Source: Clostridia bacterium
GTDB lineage: Bacteria > Bacillota > Clostridia > Oscillospirales > CAG-272
Direction: 5' to 3'
DNA: 14,357 nt
Assembly: GCA_900753295.1 (NCBI GenBank)
Contig: CAADYQ010000058.1
Location: 1 to 14,357, forward strand
Shown: piece after piece, positions 1-3,877 of the stretch
How positions within the stretch are numbered: the stretch's first letter is position 1
Layout: the number at the start of each line of letters is the position of its first letter
Notes under the pieces: model-generated
What the model saw: the letters and a program-made list of their open reading frames with translations, nothing else
What the model was told of the DNA's origin: nothing
Database searches by the model: none
Made by a program: the position numbers and the translations under genes

Positions 1-119
1 CCCGCGGCTCGGACGGAACTGTGCACGAACGGCGGAGGATCGTGCGCGAGGACGCCGCGTTCCCGGGCGAGGTGGAAAAGTATCTTCACAAATACGCGCT
101 TCCCGGTGCAAAAGGTTGA
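1..119 (+). CDS. 3' end of an unidentified protein-coding gene
   Basis: An open frame enters from the left edge (first full codon at position 3) and stops at TGA 117-119, giving about 38 C-terminal residues ending KYALPGAKG. The tail is strongly charged (for example ERRRIVRED) with no recognisable motif, so I assign no function. Codon choice is like that of the downstream genes, and no other frame here looks better. The stop codon lies inside the -35 box (TTGACA, 116-121) of the next gene's promoter, so the two transcription units are packed end to end without a visible terminator between them. The length of the missing part cannot be judged. Confidence 0.6.
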   Translation, partial: RGSDGTVHERRRIVREDAAFPGEVEKYLHKYALPGAKG

Positions 120-144
120 CATGGCGGCGCGGCGGTGATATAAT
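116..144 (+). promoter_or_regulatory. Consensus sigma-A promoter of the hydroxyacid dehydrogenase gene
   Basis: TTGACA (116-121), a 17-bp spacer, and TATAAT (139-144), preceded by TG one base away, which makes an extended -10. Both hexamers match consensus exactly. Transcription should start near 151, leaving a leader of about 36 nt before the ATG at 187. The upstream gene's stop codon is embedded in the -35 box. Confidence 0.88.
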
Positions 145-186
145 GGACCATATTGAAAATCAGTAACGAAAGAACGGTATTTTTAT

Positions 187-1197
187 ATGAAAGCATTTAT
201 CAGCGCCGCACGCGGCACGGTGTTTGACACCTTTTTCCCATCCGAGAATATAAAGCTCGCCGAAGATCTCGGGAAAATCGTATGGTTCGACGGCAAAAAG
301 AAGCCGACGGCGGCTGAGGTGGCTGAGCAGATCGGCGACTGCGACGTTTATGTTTCGCTTTGGGGCTCGCCGCGCGTGGATGCGGATATCCTTGCGGCGG
401 CTCCGCGCCTGCGCCTCCACACACACCTTTGCGGTACGGTCGTGCCGGTGACGAGCGAAGCGGAATGGGATGCCGGCATCCGGGTGATAAGCGGCAACGA
501 CTATTTCGCGCGTTCGGTAGCCGAGGGCACCGTGGCATATATGCTTACGGCACTGAGGGACATCCCGCGTTTTTACGGCGAGCTGAAAAATGAAAAGAAA
601 TGGAAGCATTCGGCGGATTATTACACCGAGGGACTGTGGGGAAGGACTGTCGGTATAGTCAGCTTCGGCGCGATAGGACATCATCTTGCCGAATACCTGC
701 GTCCGTTCGGCGCGAAGCTGCTCATATACGATATCGTGAAGATACCGGATGAAACACTGGCGCGCTACGGCGCGCGGCAGGCATCGCTTGAGGAAATATT
801 TTCGACAGCCGATGTAATAACCGTTCACACGCCGCTTTTTGATGAGACCGAGCATCTTATTGACGGCAGGCTTCTTTCGATGATAAAGCCGGGTGCGCTT
901 TTCGTCAACACCTCCCGCGGAAAGATCGTGGACGAGGCGGCGCTTTGCCGCGAGCTTTCGGACGGTCGCTTCCGCGCCTTCCTTGACGTGTTTGAAAAGG
1001 AGCCGCCGCTTCCCGAAAGCCCGCTTTATACGCTCCCCAATGTGTTTATAATGCCTCATATGGCGGGGCCGACAGTCGATCTGCGCAAAATGATTGCGCA
1101 CGATCTGCTTATCGAAAGCGCCGGATATATCGACCGCGGCGAACCTCTGCCGCACGAGATAACCCGCGCTCGCGCCTCAAAAATGTCGGTGAGGTGA
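187..1197 (+). CDS. D-isomer-specific 2-hydroxyacid dehydrogenase family protein
   Basis: A 336-residue NAD(P)-dependent oxidoreductase of the family that includes phosphoglycerate dehydrogenase and D-lactate dehydrogenase. It should reduce a 2-keto acid or oxidise a D-2-hydroxy acid in the cytosol. The Rossmann fold begins near residue 154 with VGIVSFGAIG (residues 155-164), and Asp182 follows the second strand as expected for NAD binding. Likely catalytic residues are Arg244 (NTSRGKIVDE), Glu272 (EKEPP) and His291 (MPHMAGPT). The first glycine of the usual GxGxxG is Ser159, a known type of variation. The start is the ATG after a promoter at 116-144, although the ribosome site is weak. It is monocistronic, with a terminator at 1243-1274. 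Its substrate cannot be told from sequence. No serine-pathway or sugar genes adjoin it, and an ACT regulatory domain is absent, so it is probably not SerA. Confidence 0.9.
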   Translation: MKAFISAARGTVFDTFFPSENIKLAEDLGKIVWFDGKKKPTAAEVAEQIGDCDVYVSLWGSPRVDADILAAAPRLRLHTHLCGTVVPVTSEAEWDAGIRVISGNDYFARSVAEGTVAYMLTALRDIPRFYGELKNEKKWKHSADYYTEGLWGRTVGIVSFGAIGHHLAEYLRPFGAKLLIYDIVKIPDETLARYGARQASLEEIFSTADVITVHTPLFDETEHLIDGRLLSMIKPGALFVNTSRGKIVDEAALCRELSDGRFRAFLDVFEKEPPLPESPLYTLPNVFIMPHMAGPTVDLRKMIAHDLLIESAGYIDRGEPLPHEITRARASKMSVR

Positions 1198-1242
1198 TCG
1201 GACGCCAACCGATTGCCGAAAGCCGCTGATTTGGAATAACAT

Positions 1243-1274
1243 AAAAAATGCCGGACATAAGTCTGGCATTTTTT
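1243..1274. terminator. Bidirectional intrinsic terminator
   Basis: A 14-bp arm (1243-1256) pairs with 1261-1274 across a 4-base loop, with one G-T wobble. The arms begin with six A and end with six T, so RNA from either strand has a GC-containing stem and a U tract. It ends the dehydrogenase transcript 46 bp after its stop codon and could also stop transcripts of the toxin-antitoxin operon coming from the right. Confidence 0.9.
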
Positions 1275-1336
1275 GATGCGATTTTGGTAGGCTTTACTCG
1301 CAGTACCTGTACTTTTTCGGCTTCATCGGCGTCAAA

Positions 1337-1357
1337 ACGGCGGCGCTCCGCCGCCGT
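1337..1357 (-). terminator. Hairpin, probable terminator of the toxin-antitoxin operon
   Basis: Perfect 9-bp GC-rich stem (1337-1345 with 1349-1357) and a 3-base loop. On the minus strand it is followed by a short T run (complement of AAAA at 1334-1337), about 50 nt past the toxin stop codon. The T run is short, so efficiency is uncertain. The bidirectional terminator at 1243-1274 lies beyond it as a back-up. Confidence 0.5.
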
Positions 1358-1371
1358 GACATTATTTAGGG

Positions 1372-1405
1372 GCTGTTTTCCTCCCGCCCGGTCGCGGGAG
1401 ACAGC
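1372..1405 (-). other. Bulged hairpin just after the toxin gene
   Basis: GCTGT (1372-1376) plus CTCCCGC (1381-1387) pair with GCGGGAG (1394-1400) plus ACAGC (1401-1405), leaving a 4-base bulge and a 6-base loop. It begins 2 bases past the toxin stop codon on the minus strand. No U run follows, so it is more likely a 3' stabilising structure than a terminator. Confidence 0.4.
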
Positions 1406-1407
1406 TA

Positions 1408-1656
1408 TTATTTATACACGTCGCCGCGATTGCCGACAGTTACGATGCGTACTATCAGCCTTTCGTTTTCGACCGTGTAGATAACGCGGTAATTCCCGAC
1501 CCGCAGTCTGAAATAACCGGCGCGCCCCTTCAGCGGTTTGCGGTCTCCCTCGCCGGGAAGCCTGCTTATTGCCGAAAGCAGACGCTCGCGCTGCTCCGGC
1601 GTTTGCCGCAGAATGAACTTCTGCGCCGGCTTGTCAAAAAGTATCTCATAATGCAT
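1408..1656 (-). CDS. RelE/ParE-superfamily toxin of a type II toxin-antitoxin pair
   Basis: An 82-residue basic protein with the compact RelE/ParE fold pattern. It has an N-terminal strand (MHYEILFD), a helix pair around residues 10-35, and then the diagnostic C-terminal strands FRLRVGNYRVIYTVENERLIVRIVTVGNRGDVY (residues 49-81, written here by position as FRLRVGNYRVIY 49-60 and VTVGNRGDVY 72-81). RelE members cleave mRNA in the ribosomal A site, while ParE members poison gyrase. The arginine in LRVGNYR and the VGNRGDVY ending favour the RelE side, but this is family knowledge rather than proof. The start overlaps the antitoxin gene by 11 bp, so translation is coupled and the antitoxin is made first. 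It forms the end of a leftward operon within the accessory island, where such modules typically stabilise mobile DNA. Confidence 0.88.
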   Translation of the reverse strand: MHYEILFDKPAQKFILRQTPEQRERLLSAISRLPGEGDRKPLKGRAGYFRLRVGNYRVIYTVENERLIVRIVTVGNRGDVYK

Positions 1657-1867
1657 CAGGATCGACCCCGCTCAGTTTTGCCATTTCCTCCATGGAGATG
1701 AAATGCCCCTTGTCCTTGTCGTTCTCATAGTCTTTTAAAAGCTGCTCGCAAAAGGCATCGTCCGCAGCTTCGTCTGCCGTAAGTCCCTGCAAATATGCAA
1801 TCACGTACCCAAGCTTGTAGGACGGAACGTTCTCAAGCAGATTCATGGCTATTTCTTTCTCGCTCAT
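1646..1867 (-). CDS. Antitoxin partner of the RelE-type toxin
   Basis: A 73-residue acidic protein directly upstream of, and overlapping by 11 bp, the RelE-type toxin. Residues 9-32 form a predicted helical segment (LLENVPSYKLGYVIAYLQ) like those of small clostridial antitoxins. The acidic C-terminal part (residues 40-73, with ISMEEMAKLSGVDPDAL at the end) is the likely toxin-binding arm. I see no clear ribbon-helix-helix or helix-turn-helix, so autorepression is not assured. The start is fixed by a strong ribosome site (complement AAAAGGAGGA, 1875-1884) 8-10 bases before the ATG at 1867. Transcription comes from a perfect promoter at 1926-1954. The assignment rests on position, size and charge, and the specific family name is unknown. 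Confidence 0.8.
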   Translation of the reverse strand: MSEKEIAMNLLENVPSYKLGYVIAYLQGLTADEAADDAFCEQLLKDYENDKDKGHFISMEEMAKLSGVDPDAL

Positions 1868-1925
1868 AAAAAGCTCCTCCTTTTGACGGTTATTATAAGT
1901 GTTTTTCAGTGCTTTATCCGTTTAC

Positions 1926-1954
1926 ATTATATATGTCCCGCGCCGTTTTGTCAA
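1926..1954 (-). promoter_or_regulatory. Consensus sigma-A promoter of the toxin-antitoxin operon
   Basis: Read on the minus strand: TTGACA (complement of 1949-1954), a 17-bp spacer, and TATAAT (complement of 1926-1931). Both boxes match consensus exactly. The start of transcription is expected near 1919, giving a leader of about 50 nt. The -35 box starts only 17 bp past the stop codon of the 51-residue protein gene, so recombinase-operon transcripts probably also run into this module. Confidence 0.85.
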
Positions 1955-1971
1955 TTGCAGCCGCAAAACTT

Positions 1972-2127
1972 TCAGTTGTATTTGTCGGTGTCCTCGTCAA
2001 GGTCTTCCTGTTCGGCTTCCCGCCTCCGCCGTTCCGCGTCCGTACCGTTGCTTTTCCGTCCCGATGACCTCACACGGCTCATGCAGAACAGAACGCCTAT
2101 GACGATCAGAATGATAATGAGCGTCAT
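1972..2127 (-). CDS. Small single-pass membrane protein coupled to the recombinase
   Basis: A 51-residue reading frame whose ATG (2125-2127) overlaps the recombinase stop codon in an ATGA arrangement, so it is almost certainly translated by coupling. It lacks its own clear ribosome site. Residues 2-16 (TLIIILIVIGVLFCM) form one hydrophobic segment. Then come a basic stretch (SRVRSSGRK, and RRRRE at 33-37) and a very acidic tail (EQEDLDEDTDKY). This predicts an inner-membrane anchor with a charged cytoplasmic tail. I do not recognise a family. Its position between a site-specific recombinase and a toxin-antitoxin pair suggests a role in the mobile element, but nothing in it indicates activity. 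It is easily missed by gene callers because of its size. Confidence 0.7.
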   Translation of the reverse strand: MTLIIILIVIGVLFCMSRVRSSGRKSNGTDAERRRREAEQEDLDEDTDKYN

Positions 2128-2708
2128 GAGTTTGTACTGCCGATCTCGTTGGCTTCATACTCCTTGACTCTGCGATAAAACGTGTTCGGTTTAAGACCGA
2201 GATGCGACATCGCCGTCACCGCTGTTATCTGACCGCTCCTCCAAAGGCGATATTCCTGCTCAAATTGTGACGCATCCACAGCTATCGGCTGTCGTCCCTT
2301 GTACTCTCCGCGTGCTTTTTTCGCTTCTATCCCTTCGCGCTGACGCGCAAGAATATATTCGCGCTCAAGCTGACTCACTGCCGCAAAAACCGTGAGCATA
2401 AACTTTCCCGCGGGGGTCGTTGTATCTATCTTTTCCTTTTGCGACTCAAACTGAACGCCTTTTTCGGTGAGTTGGTCGATCAGATCAAGAAGGTCTTTTG
2501 TGTTGCGCGCAAAACGCGCGATCTCACTCACGACAACGGTATCGCCCTCGCGTACAAAATTCATCATCTCAATGAGCTTCGGACGGTTTGCTGTCTTGCC
2601 GCTGCACCTGTCGATGAACACCTTTTCAACGCCGAGTTCCTGCATCAATATTTCCTGACGCGCTGTGTTCTGTTCCGCTGTTGATACTCTGATATATCCG
2701 ACTTTCAT
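2124..2708 (-). CDS. Serine recombinase (resolvase/invertase family)
   Basis: A 194-residue small serine recombinase, the size of Tn3-type resolvases and Hin/Gin invertases. The catalytic domain (residues 1-135) starts MKVGYIRVST with nucleophile Ser9 and Arg7. It continues with DRCSGKTANRP (33-43) and the active-site arginines of SEIARFARN (61-69). The helix E region covers about residues 100-135, and the C-terminal helix-turn-helix is about 160-185 (TAMSHLGLKPNTFYRRVKEY). The start at 2708 follows AGGAGG (complement of 2717-2722) at 8 bases. A longer frame reaching 2900 runs back over the ribosome site and promoter and is rejected. It has a perfect promoter (2737-2765) flanked by dyad repeats that may be its own binding sites. 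It should cut and rejoin DNA at short dyads, for example resolving multimers or inverting a segment. Confidence 0.95.
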   Translation of the reverse strand: MKVGYIRVSTAEQNTARQEILMQELGVEKVFIDRCSGKTANRPKLIEMMNFVREGDTVVVSEIARFARNTKDLLDLIDQLTEKGVQFESQKEKIDTTTPAGKFMLTVFAAVSQLEREYILARQREGIEAKKARGEYKGRQPIAVDASQFEQEYRLWRSGQITAVTAMSHLGLKPNTFYRRVKEYEANEIGSTNS

Positions 2709-2736
2709 TTCTGATGCCTCCTTGCTTGTTGATATT

Positions 2737-2765
2737 ATTATACCACATTGATTTTGAAATGTCAA
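2737..2765 (-). promoter_or_regulatory. Consensus sigma-A promoter of the recombinase operon
   Basis: Minus strand: TTGACA (complement of 2760-2765), a 17-bp spacer, and TATAAT (complement of 2737-2742) with TG one base upstream (extended -10). The leader is about 22-25 nt. The -35 box lies inside a degenerate copy of the dyad element (2752-2765), and a full copy begins 6 bp upstream (2771), so a protein bound there would control this promoter. Autorepression by the recombinase is the simplest hypothesis. Confidence 0.88.
2752..2765 (-). repeat. Degenerate copy of the control-region dyad element
   Basis: On the minus strand this reads TTGACATTTCAAAA, the same as the full element TTGACATATTTCAAAA but lacking two central bases. 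It overlaps the -35 box of the recombinase promoter and faces the full copy at 2771-2789 head to head across a few bases, forming a larger imperfect palindrome. Confidence 0.6.
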
Positions 2766-2770
2766 TATGG

Positions 2771-2789
2771 TTTTGACATATTTCAAAAA
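2771..2789 (+). repeat. 19-bp inverted repeat of the control region, left copy
   Basis: TTTTGACATATTTCAAAAA, identical over 19 bp to the reverse complement of 2993-3011. The inner 18 bp are themselves an imperfect palindrome with two symmetric mismatches and an ATAT centre, as expected for a dimeric DNA-binding protein or a serine-recombinase site. Confidence 0.8.
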
Positions 2790-2992
2790 TATTTTTGCAG
2801 TCTTTTTGTTTTTGGCGGGTGCAGAAGGGGCTAACCCCGCCCGAGGCTCCCCCGGCATATCCCCCACCGGTACCGCGCGGCGCGGTTGAGCCTGAAGCAT
2901 GTGCGCGCACGCCGTCCGAGTGTGTCAAAAGGTATACATCATTGCAACCGCCGCGAAGCACCTGTGAAAATGGCGCACGGGTCTGAAATTAT
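2790..2992. other. GC-rich structured spacer between the divergent promoters, no gene
   Basis: About 200 bp between the two inverted repeats, with no supportable gene. It is strikingly GC-rich between AT-rich flanks. It holds nested self-complementary segments: GGCGGG 2814-2819 with CCCGCC 2836-2841; AGGCTC 2844-2849 with GAGCCT 2888-2893; ACCGCG 2872-2877 with CGCGGT 2881-2886 (3-base loop); and the palindrome GTGCGCGCAC 2901-2910. No promoter, U tract or iteron series is evident. It could be a recombination site, an origin-like region or a remnant. I cannot choose among these. Confidence 0.5.
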
Positions 2993-3011
2993 TTTTTGAA
3001 ATATGTCAAAA
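2993..3011 (-). repeat. 19-bp inverted repeat of the control region, right copy
   Basis: On the plus strand TTTTTGAAATATGTCAAAA, the exact reverse complement of 2771-2789. It ends 16 bp before the -35 box of the rightward promoter (3028-3056). The two copies are thus placed just upstream of the two divergent promoters. Confidence 0.8.
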
Positions 3012-3027
3012 AGTTTTGCGAAATCTA

Positions 3028-3056
3028 TTGACACATCGGGCGAGATGTGCTATAAT
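3028..3056 (+). promoter_or_regulatory. Consensus sigma-A promoter of the rightward arm
   Basis: TTGACA (3028-3033), a 17-bp spacer, and TATAAT (3051-3056) with TG one base upstream. Both boxes match consensus. Transcription should begin near 3063, giving a leader of about 37 nt before the small peptide ORF. As no other plus-strand promoter is visible before 3341, it probably drives the peptide, the LPD29-like gene and the ftsK-like gene together. Confidence 0.88.
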
Positions 3057-3099
3057 AATACCGTAATCAAAAAGCGGTTACAAACCGGCAGGAGGAAAC

Positions 3100-3195
3100 A
3101 TGAGAATGAAGCGATTGATATCACGGCTCATAGAGTGGTTGAAAGCCCACGGAATGAGCGCCGCGGATATATACTCCAGTGTATCGAATACATAA
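3100..3195 (+). CDS. 31-residue leader-like peptide, possibly frameshifted
   Basis: A short frame with an ideal ribosome site (CAGGAGGAAAC, 3089-3099) and a perfect promoter upstream. It encodes a basic amphipathic helix (MRMKRLISRLIEWLKAHGMS, residues 1-20) and ends in SSVSNT. The run ATATATA (3167-3173) appears to have shifted the frame. Removing one TA gives an end reading ADILQCIEYITK and a stop at 3201-3203, i.e. 33 residues with a more protein-like helical tail. I have an unverified recollection of small clostridial proteins ending in similar IEYITK motifs. It may be a real short product, a pseudogene, or a leader peptide whose translation controls the structured RNA that begins a few bases later (3207-3307). 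There is no membrane segment, so it does not look like a type I toxin. Confidence 0.65.
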   Translation: MRMKRLISRLIEWLKAHGMSAADIYSSVSNT

Positions 3196-3206
3196 CCAAG
3201 TAAAAT

Positions 3207-3243
3207 AAAAAAAGGCTGTCAGCGTTCGCACCGCATAACAGCC
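3207..3243 (-). terminator. Intrinsic terminator of the antisense RNA
   Basis: Stem 3238-3243 with 3214-3219 (6 bp, extended by GCG/CGC inside), followed on the minus strand by seven T (complement of 3207-3213), then A and four T. On the plus strand no T run follows, so it does not stop the rightward operon. Confidence 0.85.
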
Positions 3244-3285
3244 AAAGAACCACGAAGGAGGGGCGAAGAGCCTGCCTGATTCGCT
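3207..3285 (-). ncRNA. Antisense small RNA (about 79 nt) opposite the LPD29-ftsK leader
   Basis: The minus strand carries a full small-RNA gene. A promoter at 3291-3319 predicts a start near 3284-3285. The RNA has a 5' hairpin with a 12-base loop (complement of 3268-3279) and a single-stranded linker. It ends with an intrinsic terminator: GGCTGT and ACAGCC arms (complement of 3238-3243 and 3214-3219) with an inner GCG/CGC pairing, followed by seven U and then AUUUU. No sensible coding frame exists in it. It lies exactly between the peptide gene and the LPD29-like gene, opposite the leader stem-loop, which is the layout of plasmid counter-transcribed RNAs. By that analogy it should bind the sense loop by a kissing contact and lower expression of the downstream genes. 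The gene's existence is well supported by sequence; its function is inference. Confidence 0.75.
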
Positions 3286-3307
3286 CCTCCATTATACCAC
3301 GGCAGGC
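3257..3307 (+). promoter_or_regulatory. Leader stem-loop and possible pseudoknot upstream of the LPD29-like gene
   Basis: In the sense mRNA, 3257-3267 pairs with 3280-3290 (11 bp, one G-U) closing a 12-base loop. Loop bases GCCTGCC (3270-3276) are perfectly complementary to GGCAGGC at 3301-3307. The connecting lengths (2, 3 and 10 nt) suit an H-type pseudoknot. The 3' arm ends in CCTCC (3286-3290), which could instead pair with the ribosome site GGAGG (3329-3333) of the LPD29-like gene. The antisense RNA covers the 5' arm and loop but starts near 3285, leaving CCTCC free. No U run follows the stem, so translational control is more likely than attenuation. Confidence 0.55.
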
Positions 3308-3319
3308 ACACAAAGTCAA
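3291..3319 (-). promoter_or_regulatory. Promoter of the antisense small RNA
   Basis: Minus strand: TTGACT (complement of 3314-3319, five of six consensus bases), a 17-bp spacer, and TATAAT (complement of 3291-3296) with TG one base upstream. It fires toward the peptide gene, against the main operon, and lies within the leader of the LPD29-like gene. Confidence 0.8.
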
Positions 3320-3340
3320 TACCTTTATGGAGGAAAAAAC

Positions 3341-3829
3341 ATGACGAACCGCGAATTATCCGCAGGCATTAAAAACGATCTCAAGGCGGCGGGCATCGAC
3401 CCGCGCGCCGTCCGTGTGTCGGTCAGGGACGCAGGCTACAGCGCCGCCGCACACATCCGCATTATGTCGCCCGAGGTGAGCGCCGACGCCGTGCGCCGCA
3501 TTCTCGCGTACCGTGAGAGCTACGACCGCGACGAGCGCACCGGCGAGATCCTCGCAGGCGCTAACCTGTATATCTTTGTCGAGTATGCAGACGGTATATT
3601 TGACACCGTAGCGCAGGAGTGGGCAGCCACCGCCCGCGGAGTGCTCGCGAGCAAGGACGAGACGACACGTATATTCGACGGGCTGTATCTCATCAACTGG
3701 GAGCGCTCCGGACGCCTGAGCGTCAGGCAGCAAAACGCCGAATACTCCGGCAACGTCAATATAAGCGGCTTTGCCGACCTTTGCAAGTACATTTACAAGT
3801 TCGCACATTTCGGCTCGATCGTCGCATAA
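3341..3829 (+). CDS. LPD29-like protein, first gene of the FtsK pair
   Basis: A 162-residue protein starting after GGAGG (3329-3333) at 7 bases. Residues 1-90 resemble, by eye, the large polyvalent protein-associated domain LPD29 found on plasmids and phages. The pattern is an N-terminal helix (ELSAGIKNDLKAAG), a strand VRVSVRDAGYSAAAHIRI (23-40), then a helix with VSADAVRRILA and a YDRDERTGEIL segment. The C-terminal part (residues 100-162) is unlike anything I recognise. The function of LPD29 is not established, and I give none. It is separated from the ftsK-like gene by 48 bp containing a hairpin, so the two are one operon. Its leader is the target of the antisense RNA. Frequent ATC isoleucine codons contrast with the ATA-rich core genes, hinting at a separate origin. 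The gene itself is secure; the family is tentative. Confidence 0.85.
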   Translation: MTNRELSAGIKNDLKAAGIDPRAVRVSVRDAGYSAAAHIRIMSPEVSADAVRRILAYRESYDRDERTGEILAGANLYIFVEYADGIFDTVAQEWAATARGVLASKDETTRIFDGLYLINWERSGRLSVRQQNAEYSGNVNISGFADLCKYIYKFAHFGSIVA

Positions 3830-3836
3830 AATTCAC

Positions 3837-3856
3837 GCCGGGGCTGTTGCCCCGGC
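3837..3856 (+). other. Intercistronic hairpin between the LPD29-like and ftsK-like genes
   Basis: Perfect 8-bp stem GCCGGGGC (3837-3844) with GCCCCGGC (3849-3856) and loop TGTT. No T run follows and the next ribosome site begins 6 bp later, so it is more likely an mRNA-stability or processing element, or a partial attenuator, than a full terminator. Confidence 0.6.
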
Positions 3857-3877
3857 ACATTGAGGAGGCATAACAAC

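Noticed and set aside
160..1155. Long minus-strand frame opposite the dehydrogenase gene, and similar long frames opposite other core genes
   Set aside because: They are antisense shadows created by GC-rich codons, with no family features and no ribosome sites.
1308..1327. Small dyad AGTAC-CT-GTACT followed by five T as a terminator
   Set aside because: The stem has only 5 bp and lies between much stronger hairpins, so it could easily arise by chance.
2709..2900. N-terminal extension of the recombinase frame
   Set aside because: It runs across the ribosome site, the perfect promoter and the dyad repeats. The MKVGYIRVST start at 2708 fits the family and has AGGAGG at 8 bases.
3003..3203. Plus-strand frame ending in IEYITK taken as one protein
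   Set aside because: Its 5' part covers the promoter and lacks a ribosome site. Only the last dozen codons look coding, which is explained by a frameshift in the gene starting at 3100.
3128..3319. Minus-strand frame encoding a hydrophobic peptide across the antisense RNA
   Set aside because: Its possible ATG codons lie in or before the -10 box, outside the predicted transcript, and there is no ribosome site. The RNA also terminates inside it. A type I toxin was considered and not supported.
3837..3856. Intercistronic hairpin as a full terminator
   Set aside because: No T run follows, and the next gene's ribosome site is 6 bp away.
3860..3877. Upstream start for the ftsK-like gene
   Set aside because: The added codons contain the GAGGAGG ribosome site used by the ATG at 3878.
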